Positions 45,162-54,340 of a DNA stretch of 64,000 bases are shown here, one piece after another. The stretch covers positions 62,001 through 126,000 of the forward strand of contig NZ_ML058622.1 of NCBI RefSeq assembly GCF_003635165.1. Direction: 5' to 3'. Both the position numbers and the translations under genes were made by a program. Each line of letters starts with the position of its first letter. Position 1 is the stretch's first letter. Source of the stretch: Burkholderia sp. Nafp2/4-1b. Lineage in GTDB: Bacteria; Pseudomonadota; Gammaproteobacteria; Burkholderiales; Burkholderiaceae. The notes beneath the pieces are model-generated. The model was given only the letters and a program-made list of their open reading frames with translations, searched no databases and was not told the DNA's origin.

Positions 45162-46103
45162 ATGCGAGTCATCCTTGCCCAACCCCGCGGCTTCTGTGCG
45201 GGGGTTGTCCGTGCGATCGAGATCGTCGATCGCGCGCTGCAACAGCACGGCGCGCCGGTCTATGTGCGTCATGAGATCGTCCATAACCGGCATGTCGTCG
45301 AAAATTTGCGTAATAAAGGGGCACGATTCGTTGAGGAGCTCGACGAGGTGCCGCATGGCGCCGTGGCGATCTTCAGCGCACACGGTGTCGCCCAGACGGT
45401 CGAACGCGACGCGGAAACGCGCGGGCTCGACGTGCTGGACGCCACCTGCCCGCTCGTCACGAAAGTACACGTGCAGGGCCGCCAGTACGTTGCGGCAGGC
45501 CGCCGGCTGATCCTGATCGGCCATGCGGGCCATCCGGAAGTCGAGGGCACGATCGGCCAGATTCCGGCCGAGGTCATCCTCGTGCAGAGCGAAGCCGAAG
45601 TCGGTACGCTGACGCTGCCGGTCGATACGCCCGTCGCGTACGTCACGCAGACGACGCTGTCGGTCGACGATACGCGCGGCATCATCGAAGCGCTGCAGCG
45701 CCGGTTCACCGACATCGTCGGCCCGGACACGCGCGACATCTGCTACGCGACGCAGAACCGCCAGGCCGCGGTGCGCGAGCTGAGCAGTCAGGTCGACGTG
45801 CTGCTGGTCGTCGGCGCGACGAACAGCTCGAACTCGAACCGCCTGCGCGAGATCGGCACCGAAAGCGGTGTACCGAGCTATCTCGTCGCCGACGGCTCGG
45901 AAGTGAAGGCCGAATGGTTCGCAGGCGTGCAGACGGTCGGCCTGACCGCCGGCGCGTCGGCACCCGAGGAAATGGTTGAGGATGTGATCGGCGCGCTGCG
46001 CGCGCTGGGGTCCGTCGATGTCACGACGATGGCGGGCCGCGAAGAAAAAGTCGAATTCAAGTTGCCGGCGAAGCTTACGCAAGCTGTCGCCCGCGAAGTT
46101 TAA
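45162..46103 (+). CDS. ispH: 4-hydroxy-3-methylbut-2-enyl diphosphate reductase IspH
   Basis: 313 residues from ATG 45162; the frame opens further upstream but MRVILAQPRGFCAGVVRAIE is the family start. Three cluster cysteines are visible: GFCAGV (Cys12), DATCPLVTKVH, and DICYATQNRQ, with the substrate motif ATNSSNSNRL. It makes IPP and DMAPP, the last step of the MEP pathway. Twelve bases before hpnH, so isoprenoid supply and hopanoid extension are coupled; on chromosome 2 this is likely a second ispH copy. Confidence 0.96.
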   Translation: MRVILAQPRGFCAGVVRAIEIVDRALQQHGAPVYVRHEIVHNRHVVENLRNKGARFVEELDEVPHGAVAIFSAHGVAQTVERDAETRGLDVLDATCPLVTKVHVQGRQYVAAGRRLILIGHAGHPEVEGTIGQIPAEVILVQSEAEVGTLTLPVDTPVAYVTQTTLSVDDTRGIIEALQRRFTDIVGPDTRDICYATQNRQAAVRELSSQVDVLLVVGATNSSNSNRLREIGTESGVPSYLVADGSEVKAEWFAGVQTVGLTAGASAPEEMVEDVIGALRALGSVDVTTMAGREEKVEFKLPAKLTQAVAREV

Positions 46104-46115
46104 GGAGGACATCTC

Positions 46116-47276
46116 TTGTCTATTCCGCTGCTCCAGCAAGTCCGCGTCGGCGCATACATCATGCGCCAACACCTGTCCGGCAACAAACGCTATCCGCTCG
46201 CGCTGATGCTCGAGCCGCTGTTCCGTTGCAACCTCGCCTGTAACGGCTGCGGCAAGATCGACTATCCGGACCCGATCCTGAACCAGCGCCTGTCCGTCGA
46301 GGAATGCCTGGAAGCCGTCGACGAGTGCGGCGCGCCCATCGTGTCGATCGCCGGCGGCGAGCCGCTGCTCCACAAGGAGATGCCGGAGATCGTCAAGGGC
46401 ATCATGAAGCGCAAGAAGTTCGTGTACCTGTGCACGAACGCGCTTCTGATGGAAAAGAAGATGGACGACTACGAGCCGAATCCGTACTTCGTCTGGTCGG
46501 TCCACCTCGACGGCGACAAGGACATGCACGACCATTCCGTGTCGCAGGAAGGCGTGTACGACAAGGCGGTTGCGGCGATCAAGGAAGCGAAGCGCCGCGG
46601 CTTCCGCGTGAACATCAACTGCACGCTGTTCAACGACGCGATCCCCGAGCGCGTCGCGAAGTTCTTCGACACGCTGGGCCCGATCGGCGTCGACGGCATC
46701 ACCGTGTCGCCGGGCTACGCGTACGAGCGCGCGCCGGATCAGCAGCACTTCCTGAACCGCGACAAGACGAAGAACCTGTTCCGCGAAATCCTGAAGCGCG
46801 GCGAAGGCGGCAAGCGCTGGTCGTTCAGCCAGTCGTCGCTGTTCCTCGACTTCCTGGCCGGCAACCAGACGTACAAGTGCACGCCGTGGGGCAACCCGGC
46901 GCGTACCGTGTTCGGCTGGCAGAAGCCGTGCTATCTGGTCGGCGAAGGTTACGTGAAGACCTTCAAGGAACTGATGGAAGACACGAACTGGGACAACTAC
47001 GGCGTCGGCAACTACGAGAAGTGCGCGGACTGCATGGTCCACTGCGGCTTCGAAGCCACCGCCGTGATGGACACGATCGCGCATCCGCTCAAGGCGTTCG
47101 CCGTGAGCCGGAAGGGTATCAAGACCGAAGGCGCGTTCGCGCCGGACATCTCGATCGCGAAGCAGCGCCCGGCCGAGTACGTGTTCTCGCGCCACGTCGA
47201 GATCAAGCTCGAGGAAATCCAGCGCGCCGGCAAGGGCAAGCTGCAGAAGCCGGCGAAGCCGGCAACGGCGGCTTAA
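46116..47276 (+). CDS. hpnH: Adenosyl-hopene transferase HpnH (radical SAM)
   Basis: 386 residues from TTG 46116, supported by AAGGAGGA eight bases upstream. Radical SAM CX3CX2C motif CNLACNGC (Cys38, Cys42, Cys45), GGEPLLHKE, and a C-terminal cysteine group (KCADCMVHCGFE). HpnH joins the adenosyl moiety to diploptene, the first step to C35 hopanoids. Second gene of the ispH-hpnH operon, followed by a strong terminator. Confidence 0.96.
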   Translation: MSIPLLQQVRVGAYIMRQHLSGNKRYPLALMLEPLFRCNLACNGCGKIDYPDPILNQRLSVEECLEAVDECGAPIVSIAGGEPLLHKEMPEIVKGIMKRKKFVYLCTNALLMEKKMDDYEPNPYFVWSVHLDGDKDMHDHSVSQEGVYDKAVAAIKEAKRRGFRVNINCTLFNDAIPERVAKFFDTLGPIGVDGITVSPGYAYERAPDQQHFLNRDKTKNLFREILKRGEGGKRWSFSQSSLFLDFLAGNQTYKCTPWGNPARTVFGWQKPCYLVGEGYVKTFKELMEDTNWDNYGVGNYEKCADCMVHCGFEATAVMDTIAHPLKAFAVSRKGIKTEGAFAPDISIAKQRPAEYVFSRHVEIKLEEIQRAGKGKLQKPAKPATAA

Positions 47277-47330
47277 GCGGATTTCGCCGCGCGGCGCGGG
47301 TTCACGCGTCCGCGCGAGCAGGCAGCCAGC

Positions 47331-47372
47331 AAGCGCCACGGAGTTCGCTCCGTGGCGCTTTTGTTTTGTGAG
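47331..47372 (+). terminator. Rho-independent terminator of ispH-hpnH
   Basis: AAGCGCCACGGAG (47331-47343) pairs with CTCCGTGGCGCTT (47348-47360) around a TTCG loop, followed by TTGTTTTG. Confidence 0.93.
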
Positions 47373-47434
47373 CTGTCATTGTGATGCACGAATGACGCAC
47401 GATGCGCGTCCGCGCACGCAGCGAATGTGAACGC

Positions 47435-47695
47435 CTAGTGGCGCGACTCCGCCGCCGCGATCAGTTGCCATGCGGTCGGCCCGCGATCGAGCAGCGGGTC
47501 GGACGGTGGATCGAGATCGTGCCGATGGGCTTCCTCGGACGGCAGCGTCTGCCGCTTCGCAATGCCGATTTCGTCACCGCATACGGTGCATCGATAGATG
47601 CCCGCGACCGTCACCTCGCTGCCGGGCGGCAGGTTCTCGCTGAATGCGCGGCCGCTTCCGCACGTGAAGTAGCCGCCGATCCTGTATAGCGCCAT
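47435..47695 (-). CDS. Small putative zinc-ribbon protein
   Basis: 86 residues with GGAGGAG just before ATG 47695. MALYRIGGYFTCGSGRAFSENLPPGSEV is followed by YRCTVCGDEIGIAKRQTLPSEEAH, where CX2C and the later His could bind zinc. Not recognised as a named family. Ends in PTAWQLIAAAESRH. Confidence 0.7.
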   Translation of the reverse strand: MALYRIGGYFTCGSGRAFSENLPPGSEVTVAGIYRCTVCGDEIGIAKRQTLPSEEAHRHDLDPPSDPLLDRGPTAWQLIAAAESRH

Positions 47696-47876
47696 CGCTC
47701 CTCCTGACCGAAACGAATGCGTTCGCGTCGACACGCACGATCGTCGCATACGCGCGGATGGATCGTCATCGACCGAACCCGTTCGGTTTCCGTAATGACA
47801 TTAGACGGCGAGCGTTCGTCCCTGTGAATTGGACTGGTATGAAACACGGCCCCGCGGCGAATCGTACTGCAGCCCT

Positions 47877-48356
47877 TCAATGCAAAACGGCCGGTTCGCG
47901 CATCTTCGCCGCTGCCTGCGCGACCAGTGCCGGCTGCTCCGCGGACGCGAACGCGCACACGTGATCCCACAGCTCGGCGAGCCGGTACCGCGTGAGGGTC
48001 GCGACACACGCGTCGTTCGCCGCGAGCACGCGTTCGAGCACCGCGCATTCGTCGTCGTGCAATGTCCAGACGCCGCTTTCAGCCGCGCGCGCCACGCTCG
48101 CGTCCAGCACGCGCTCCGCGTCGACGCACAGGTCGATGCTCGCATCCGGTGAGACCGCATCGTCGAGCGCGAGGAACACCAGGTAGACGCTCGTGCGCAG
48201 CCGCATCAGCAATGCTTCGCTGCCGTGCTCGCCGCGGAGCGCGACGAGTGCCATGTGGCATTTGAGCGAGATGTCGCGCACATGCGCGGGCGGCAGCGGC
48301 AGCAGCCATTCGCGCGTCAGCGGCGGGTGGCGGCGGCCTTTTCGGGCCGCCTTCAT
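47877..48356 (-). CDS. Conserved-looking hypothetical protein
   Basis: 159 residues with GAGGAG before ATG 48356. Basic N-terminus (MKAARKGRRHPPLTREWLLPLPPAHVRDISL) and then a helical, Leu/Ala-rich body. No signal peptide or recognised domain. Start upstream of 48356 is possible in frame but lacks a ribosome site. On the same strand as the neighbours at 47435 and 48580 but with gaps of about 180-220 bases, so probably not one operon. Confidence 0.7.
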   Translation of the reverse strand: MKAARKGRRHPPLTREWLLPLPPAHVRDISLKCHMALVALRGEHGSEALLMRLRTSVYLVFLALDDAVSPDASIDLCVDAERVLDASVARAAESGVWTLHDDECAVLERVLAANDACVATLTRYRLAELWDHVCAFASAEQPALVAQAAAKMREPAVLH

Positions 48357-48579
48357 GATTGCTCCTCGCTCGCGGAGGCGTCGCCCGCGACGGATCCCGG
48401 CCATGCGCGGCGACACGCGACGGCGCCGCGGCTCGCGCCACGATTGCCGGTCGCGCGGCGTCGCGCGCGGTACGGATCGGCCCTCCTGCGCATCGCGCGC
48501 GCGTCCGGCAGCCGGCGGAGCGTCGGCGCGCGCAAGGTGTCGGGAAGTCGGTTAGCGCATGCCATGCTCGTCTCCGGCA

Positions 48580-48957
48580 TCAAAACGTGTTCTCGCCCTT
48601 CAGGTAGTACGCGGTCTTCACGAAGAATGCCCGCACCGGATGGCCGCTTTGCGCGGCGCTGGCCGCACGCGCTTCCATCGCGGCTTTCTCCTCGCGCGAG
48701 CGATCGGGCATCGGGTTCCTCACGCGTTCGAGCGCCCGCTGCATCGCGAGCGGATAGTTCTGGTTGCCGGCCGTCGTCGCACGATAGCCGGCACGCGTCA
48801 TCTGCAACAATTGCATGTCGGTTTCGGCACGCGCCGCGGACCAGCTCAACGGCGCGACGTTCGACTGCCACTCGGTATCGACGGACTGCGCGATGCTCGC
48901 GGCGGGCAACACGGCAAGCGTGACGGACAGCGCGGCAAGAGAAACGAGGGATCGCAT
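48580..48957 (-). CDS. Exported hypothetical protein, DUF4148-like
   Basis: 125 residues with GGAGG before ATG 48957. Signal peptide MRSLVSLAALSVTLAVLPAA to about SIAQ. The mature part (WSAARAETDMQLLQMTRAGYRATTAGNQNYPLAMQRALERV) resembles DUF4148 proteins in length and in the helix-then-RAGY segment. Periplasmic; function unknown. Confidence 0.72.
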   Translation of the reverse strand: MRSLVSLAALSVTLAVLPAASIAQSVDTEWQSNVAPLSWSAARAETDMQLLQMTRAGYRATTAGNQNYPLAMQRALERVRNPMPDRSREEKAAMEARAASAAQSGHPVRAFFVKTAYYLKGENTF

Positions 48958-49450
48958 ATTGGCCTCCAGATGGTTGCTTCCGCATCGATCTCGTCGTCGA
49001 TGCGGTGCAATCATCGTATGTCGCATGGCCGTGCGCTTGAATAGCCGAATCCGCAATTGATATTTTCGGCACGGGTTCACGCGCCTCGATCCGCGTGCTT
49101 CGTGAATGCTTCCAGACCGGAATTTCTTTATTTCATTCAACTATCTGATCGCATTTTTTCAGACGATTCGATGCGAAGCGTGAAGCGCTTTTGCAGTTTT
49201 CGAAATGGCATATTGCCGATGGGTTTTCGGCCAGAGCACGGGCCTGCGCGCTTTCCGCCCGATGCTGCAAGAATCCATGCGTGCCTGAAAAGTCTCATCG
49301 AAGCAGCGCGTTTCTCTGACGCACGACAAATCCTGCGCACTGGTTGACCGTTCCGCGACACGACGCGTCAAACCCGTACGCGCGATAATTGCGCATCGCG
49401 CCGTATTTCTCGGCCCGCACGTCTTCGCTTTCCTTTTCTCGAGCTCCGCC
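48958..49450. other. AT-rich intergenic region
   Basis: About 490 bases, visibly lower GC than its surroundings between 49040 and 49240. No gene supported. It contains a hairpin GCATCGA-N8-TCGATGC in the leader of the DUF4148-like gene and a degenerate match to the TCCCG-N6-CTCACC element (CCTG-AAAAGT-CTCATC, 49283-49299). Confidence 0.5.
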
Positions 49451-49804
49451 ATGTCCTACATCGATACCACCGCCATCGACAGTTGGCACGCACACGTCTA
49501 CTTCGATGCCGCGAGCCGCGACGCGGCCTGGGCGTTTCGCCTCGTCGTCGAGGAACGCTTCGGCGCGATCATCGAGCTCGGCCGCTTTCACGAGCGGCTC
49601 GTCGGCCCGCATCCGGCGTGGTCGTATCAGATCGCATTCGGCGCCGCCCAATTCGACACGATCGTGCCGTGGCTCGTGCTCAATCACGGCGCGCTCGACA
49701 TCTTCCTGCACCCGAATACGCACGACGAACTGCGCGACCATCGCGACAGCGCGGTGTGGATCGGCAAGTCGTATGAACTGAATCTCGGCGCGCTGGGCAG
49801 TTGA
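49451..49804 (+). CDS. DOPA 4,5-dioxygenase-family protein
   Basis: 117 residues. The family opening WHAHVYFD gives metal-binding His13 and His15; later FHERLVGPHPAWSYQIAF and WLVLNHGALDIFLHPNT add the other conserved histidines. Members are extradiol-type dioxygenases or related small proteins; no substrate is indicated by neighbours. Ends four bases into the next open frame. Confidence 0.92.
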   Translation: MSYIDTTAIDSWHAHVYFDAASRDAAWAFRLVVEERFGAIIELGRFHERLVGPHPAWSYQIAFGAAQFDTIVPWLVLNHGALDIFLHPNTHDELRDHRDSAVWIGKSYELNLGALGS

Positions 49805-49956
49805 AGCGGGTGGCCGAAGCCGGTGGCAAAAGCAGGCGGCGGAGGCCATCGCGGTCGCGCCCCGCGCGCGACATCCACGTTTCGGGTCGAGGTGAAACGT
49901 CCGACGGCATGGCGTCGATACAGTCGTTCCGTTATTCACGTTACCCGGAACCCGCC

Positions 49957-50388
49957 ATGACACATGCCGACACCGATGCGCACCGCATCCATCAGGACTG
50001 GCACGCCGCCGTCGTCGCCCGCGACCTCGACGCGCTGATGTCGCTGTACGCGGACGACGCGATCCTCGAAACGCCATTGATCGTCGTCACGCTGCCGGAG
50101 CACGGCTCGGGCGTGCTGCGCGGCAAGGCCGCGATCGGCGAATTCTTCGCGGCCGGCCTGCGTAATCCGGGCAACCGGCTCGGACGCTGGTACCGGACGG
50201 GCCTGTTCTTTTCGAACGGCCGGCAACTCACGTGGGAATATCCGCGCGCAACGCCGGAAGGCGACCAGGTCGATCTCGTCGAGGTGATGGATCTGCGCGA
50301 CGGGCTGATCGCGCATCATCGCGTCTACTGGGGGTGGGTCGGGTTCAACGCGCTGCGGAACGTCGCGCCGGCGACCAGTCGCGCCTGA
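49957..50388 (+). CDS. NTF2-like (SnoaL) protein
   Basis: 143 residues from ATG 49957. NTF2-fold opening HRIHQDWHAAVVARDLDALMSLYADDAILETP, then GVLRGKAAIGEFFAAG and LVEVMDLRDGLIAHHRVYWGWVG. Such domains serve as small hydrolases, isomerases or ligand-binding proteins. No catalytic identity can be given. Probably read from a promoter in 49805-49950. Confidence 0.85.
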   Translation: MTHADTDAHRIHQDWHAAVVARDLDALMSLYADDAILETPLIVVTLPEHGSGVLRGKAAIGEFFAAGLRNPGNRLGRWYRTGLFFSNGRQLTWEYPRATPEGDQVDLVEVMDLRDGLIAHHRVYWGWVGFNALRNVAPATSRA

Positions 50389-50478
50389 CGCCGACGCCCG
50401 CGAAGAACGCCCGGCGCACCGGCTGCCGTTGCCACAGCCGCAGCATGCGGCCGCGCACGCGCCGCCGCCCTGCGTCGC

Positions 50479-51099
50479 TCACGCAACATACATCGCGACA
50501 CTGACGAACTGGCACAGGCTGCCGGCCAGCACGAACAGGTGCCAGATACCGTGCCCGTGACGGATGCGCTCGTCGTTGATGAAGAAGTAAATCCCGAGAC
50601 TGTAGATGATGCCGCCGGCCAGCAGCCATGCGGTGCCGACCGGCGGCAGCGCATGGATCAGCGGGCGGATCGCGACGAGCGCGAGCCAGCCCATCAATAC
50701 GTAGAGCACCATCGACACGATGCGCGTGCGCCGTCCGAGCGTGAGCTCCTGCACGATCCCGAACGCGGCGAGCCCCCAGCTCACGCCGAACAGCGACCAG
50801 CCCCACGGGCCGCGCAGCGTGACGAGCGTAAACGGCGTGTAGCTGCCCGCGATCAGCAGATAGATCGCGGAATGGTCGCACTTCTGCAGGATCGCCTTGA
50901 GCCGCGGGTTGCGCACGCTGTGATACGCGGTCGAGATCGCGTAGAGCAGGATCAGCATCGCGCCGTACACGCTGAAGCTCACGATCTTGTATGGATCATG
51001 GTCGAGCGCGCCCATCGTCACCAGCGCGACCAGCCCTGCCACCGACAGCACCGCGCCGACGAGATGGGAAATGCTGTTGAAACGCTCACCGACATGCAC
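50479..51099 (-). CDS. Hemolysin III family membrane protein
   Basis: 206 residues, seven membrane segments. The metal-binding residues of the HlyIII/PAQR-like family are in place: FNSISHLVGA, ISTAYHSV, KCDHSAIYLLIAGSYTPF and HGHGIWHLF. Homologues (YqfA/TrhA) affect membrane lipid homeostasis; hemolysis is not established. Monocistronic. Confidence 0.93.
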   Translation of the reverse strand: MHVGERFNSISHLVGAVLSVAGLVALVTMGALDHDPYKIVSFSVYGAMLILLYAISTAYHSVRNPRLKAILQKCDHSAIYLLIAGSYTPFTLVTLRGPWGWSLFGVSWGLAAFGIVQELTLGRRTRIVSMVLYVLMGWLALVAIRPLIHALPPVGTAWLLAGGIIYSLGIYFFINDERIRHGHGIWHLFVLAGSLCQFVSVAMYVA

Positions 51100-51235
51100 G
51101 ACGGGTTCTCCTGCGCGGATTCATCGAAAAAAAGGGCACAACTCTATGATACCGGCGGGCGGATCAAGCCGCGCTGAAACCAGTCAAACGCTAACGCTGC
51201 GGCTGCACCACGCGCGCCACCGAACGCCCCACAAG

Positions 51236-51268
51236 AAAAAAGCGCCGCGAATTGCTTCGCGGCGCTTT
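51236..51268 (-). terminator. Rho-independent terminator after cstA and its partner gene
   Basis: AAAGCGCCGCGAA (51239-51251) pairs with TTCGCGGCGCTTT (51256-51268) around TTGC. On the minus strand the hairpin is followed by TTTTCTTG, so it ends the cstA transcript. Confidence 0.88.
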
Positions 51269-51324
51269 CTGGTCCATCACCGGAGCCTGACCTTCAGGCT
51301 GCATCGGCCCGGTTCAACAACGGT

Positions 51325-51531
51325 TCAACAACACTTCCCTGCCCCCGACCCGTACCGCGCGTTCTGACGTTCGCGGAAGAATTCCTCATACGTCATCGGC
51401 TCGCGGTCCGGATGGGTTTCGCGCATGTGCGCGACGTAGGTGTCGTAGTCGGGCAGGCCGACCATCAGCCGCAACGCCTGCCCGAGGTAACGCCCCGCGC
51501 TGCGCAGGTCGCTGCCAAGATCGGTGAACAT
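51325..51531 (-). CDS. YbdD/YjiX family small protein
   Basis: 68 residues. LRSAGRYLGQALRLMVGLPDYDTYVAHMRETHPDREPMTYEEFFRERQNARYG is the full family signature. The gene is regularly found directly after cstA-type transporters, as here with a 12-base gap, and is thought to assist transport. Ends in GKCC. Confidence 0.95.
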   Translation of the reverse strand: MFTDLGSDLRSAGRYLGQALRLMVGLPDYDTYVAHMRETHPDREPMTYEEFFRERQNARYGSGAGKCC

Positions 51532-51543
51532 CGCGGCCTCCCG

Positions 51544-53622
51544 TCAGCGTCCGCTACCGAGTGCCTGCGCCGCAGGCATCGGCTCGTACGGCGTCTCGCG
51601 CACGGTCGGCTTCGCCTCGCGCCGTGCGCGCAGCACGGCGAGCACGCCGTACACCGCGATCGCCACGACGACGAAGATGAACAGGCCGGCGAGCGCCGCA
51701 TCGATATAGTCGTTGAAGATGATCCGCTGCATCTGCGCGATCGACTTCGCCGGGGCGAGCACCTTGCCTTGATCCACCGCGGCCTGCAGCTTCGCGGCGT
51801 GCGCGAGGAAGCTGACCTTCGGGTTCGCGTCGAAAATCTTCTGCCAGCCGGCCGTCAGCGTGCAGATCAAGAGCCATGCGGTCGGCACCATCGTCACCCA
51901 TGCATAGCGCTCGCGTTTCATCTTGAACAGCACGACGGTGCCGAGCACCAGCGCGATCGCGGCCAGCATCTGGTTCGAGATGCCGAACAGCGGCCACAGC
52001 GTGTTGATGCCGCCGAGCGGATCGACCACGCCCTGATACAGGAAGTAGCCCCACGCGGCCACGCACAGCCCGGTGGCGACGAGGTTGGCGGGCAGCGACT
52101 CGGTGCGCTTGAGCGCCGGGTGGAACGTGCCGAGCAGATCCTGCAGCATGAAGCGGCCCGCACGCGTGCCGGCGTCGACGGCCGTCAGGATGAACAGCGC
52201 CTCGAACAGGATCGCGAAGTGATACCAGAACGCCATCATCGCTTCGCCGCCGATCACCTGGTGCAGGATGTGCGCCATGCCGACGGCCAGCGTCGGTGCG
52301 CCGCCCGCGCGCGCGATGATCGTCGTCTCGCCGACGGCCTTCGCCGTTTGCGTGAGCATGTCCGGCGTCAGCACGAAGCCCCATTGCGTGACGGTGTTCG
52401 CGACGGCTTCCGGCGTCGAGCCGAGCACGGCGGCCGGCGCGTTCATCGCGAAGTAGATGCCCGGCTCGATCACGCACGCGGCAACCAGCGCCATGATCGC
52501 GACGAACGATTCCATCAGCATCGCGCCGTAACCGATGAAGCGCGCATTGGTTTCGTTGTCGATCAGCTTGGGCGTCGTGCCCGACGAGATCAGCGCGTGG
52601 AAGCCCGACACCGCGCCGCACGCGATCGTGATGAACAGGAACGGGAACAGGTTGCCCGACCACACCGGGCCCGTGCCGTCGACGAACTTCGTCAGCGCGG
52701 GCATCTTCAGTTCCGGTGCGACGACCAGGATGCCGATCGCGAGGCCGAGGATCGTGCCGATCTTCAGGAACGTCGACAGGTAGTCGCGCGGTGCGAGCAG
52801 CAGCCACACCGGCAGCACGGACGCGACGAAGCCGTAGCCGATCAGGATCCACGTGAGCTGCGTGCCGCTGAACGTGAACCAGGCGGCGATCGCCGGCGAG
52901 GCGGCCACGTTCTGACCGAACGCGATCGCCGCCATCAGCCCGATGAAGCCGATGATCGACACTTCGCCGATGCGGCCCGGACGGATGTAGCGCGTATAGA
53001 CGCCCATGAACAGCGCGATCGGAATCGTCGCGGCGACGGTAAACGTGCCCCACGGCGAATTCGTCAGCGCCTTCACGACGATCAGCGCGAGCACCGCGAG
53101 GATGATCACCATGATCAGGAACGCGCCGAACAGCGCGATCACGCCGGGCACCGTGCCGAGTTCCATCTTGACGAGGTCGCCGAGCGAACGGCCGTCGCGG
53201 CGCGTCGAGATGAACAGCACGATGAAGTCCTGCACCGCGCCGGCGAACACGACGCCGGCCAGGATCCACAGCATGCCGGGCGTGTAGCCCATCTGCGCGG
53301 CGAGCACGGGGCCGACCAGCGGCCCGGCGCCGGCGATCGCGGCGAAGTGATGGCCGAACAGCACGTACTTGTTGGTCGGTACGTAGTCGAGGCCGTCGTT
53401 GTACTTGACCGCCGGCGTCATTCGCAGCCCGTCGAGCTGCATGACCTTGCTGGCGATGAAACGGCTGTAGAAGCGATATGCGATCAGATATACGCAGACT
53501 GCGGCGATCACGATCCAGAGGGCACTGACGCGTTCGCCGTGTGCGAGTGCGATCGTGCCGAATGCGAACGCGCCGAGCAGCGCGACCGCGATCCAGAGCA
53601 GGGTACTGGAAGCCCGATTCAT
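51544..53622 (-). CDS. cstA: Carbon starvation/pyruvate transporter CstA
   Basis: 692 residues from ATG 53622, with AGGAGA upstream; the longer open frame is rejected. About 16-18 membrane segments; CstA motifs FGHHFAAIAGAGPLVGPVLAAQMGY and GFHALISSGTTPKLIDNE. The family imports peptides or pyruvate under carbon limitation. Triple TACGTA palindromes lie about 150-180 bases upstream. Confidence 0.95.
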   Translation of the reverse strand: MNRASSTLLWIAVALLGAFAFGTIALAHGERVSALWIVIAAVCVYLIAYRFYSRFIASKVMQLDGLRMTPAVKYNDGLDYVPTNKYVLFGHHFAAIAGAGPLVGPVLAAQMGYTPGMLWILAGVVFAGAVQDFIVLFISTRRDGRSLGDLVKMELGTVPGVIALFGAFLIMVIILAVLALIVVKALTNSPWGTFTVAATIPIALFMGVYTRYIRPGRIGEVSIIGFIGLMAAIAFGQNVAASPAIAAWFTFSGTQLTWILIGYGFVASVLPVWLLLAPRDYLSTFLKIGTILGLAIGILVVAPELKMPALTKFVDGTGPVWSGNLFPFLFITIACGAVSGFHALISSGTTPKLIDNETNARFIGYGAMLMESFVAIMALVAACVIEPGIYFAMNAPAAVLGSTPEAVANTVTQWGFVLTPDMLTQTAKAVGETTIIARAGGAPTLAVGMAHILHQVIGGEAMMAFWYHFAILFEALFILTAVDAGTRAGRFMLQDLLGTFHPALKRTESLPANLVATGLCVAAWGYFLYQGVVDPLGGINTLWPLFGISNQMLAAIALVLGTVVLFKMKRERYAWVTMVPTAWLLICTLTAGWQKIFDANPKVSFLAHAAKLQAAVDQGKVLAPAKSIAQMQRIIFNDYIDAALAGLFIFVVVAIAVYGVLAVLRARREAKPTVRETPYEPMPAAQALGSGR

Positions 53623-53768
53623 GGCGTCTCCTGGTCTCCAATGTGTTTTTGAGTGGATGCGGCGAGGCGCCGAACCCGCGTGACGTCGATGCGTCGTGTC
53701 GCGTCTCGTGGAAGCCGCGGCAGTGGGCCGTAGTATTCCGCGCGATGGGGCAAGCTTACAAGCGCACA

Positions 53769-53808
53769 ACTACGTATGCGGGGCTACGTAGAACTACGTA
53801 GACGTAGC
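53769..53808. promoter_or_regulatory. Triple CTACGTA motif upstream of cstA
   Basis: CTACGTA occurs at 53770, 53784 and 53794, with a partial CGTAG at 53803. Each holds the palindrome TACGTA. The cluster sits about 150 bases upstream of the cstA start and just before a possible minus-strand promoter, so it may be a regulator-binding array. Confidence 0.6.
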
Positions 53809-53911
53809 GCACGGGTGCGCGGGAGCGCGGCGCGGCCGCGATGGACCGACGCGCGCCGCACCGGGCGCGCGGTCGGCCGGGCCCGGCACATCGCGCGCCG
53901 GGCGATGTGGA

Positions 53912-54340
53912 TCAGTGCTGCTCGTCGACCTTCTTCGGCTTCGGCGGCGACGGCACCTTCGCATACTGGAACGCCGGCGTGGCCTTCAGCGCCTCCTTCG
54001 TCGCGCCCGGCAGATAGATGTTGCCGTTGCGCACGTCGAGCGACGCGATCGGCACCGCGACGTCATGCGCGGCCACGCCGAGGAACCCGCCGGCCGACAC
54101 GATCGCCGCCGACACCGAGCCGTCCGGCGCGACGATCAGGTCGCGCACCGTGCCGACCTTCTGGTTCGCGTCGTTGTAGACGGTCTTGCCGAGCACGCTC
54201 TTCTTCACGCTCCAGCCTTCGAGCAGCGCCTGCGATTGCTCGACGGTCACGCTGAGCGGCTGCGCGCCGGCGATCTGCGCGTGCGCGCTGACGCTCGATG
54301 CGAGGACGGTTGCTGCGATGAGGGTCTTGTAGAACTTCAT
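53912..54340 (-). CDS. Exported PRC-barrel domain protein
   Basis: 142 residues from ATG 54340 (GGAG nine bases upstream). Signal peptide MKFYKTLIAATVLASSVSAHA. PRC-barrel (about 45-120): SVKKSVLGKTVYNDANQKVGTVRDLIVAPDGSVSAAIVSAGGFLGVAAHDVAVPI, then a Pro/Lys-rich end (PSPPKPKKVDEQH). Exported PRC-barrel proteins are common in Burkholderia; role unknown. Confidence 0.9.
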   Translation of the reverse strand: MKFYKTLIAATVLASSVSAHAQIAGAQPLSVTVEQSQALLEGWSVKKSVLGKTVYNDANQKVGTVRDLIVAPDGSVSAAIVSAGGFLGVAAHDVAVPIASLDVRNGNIYLPGATKEALKATPAFQYAKVPSPPKPKKVDEQH

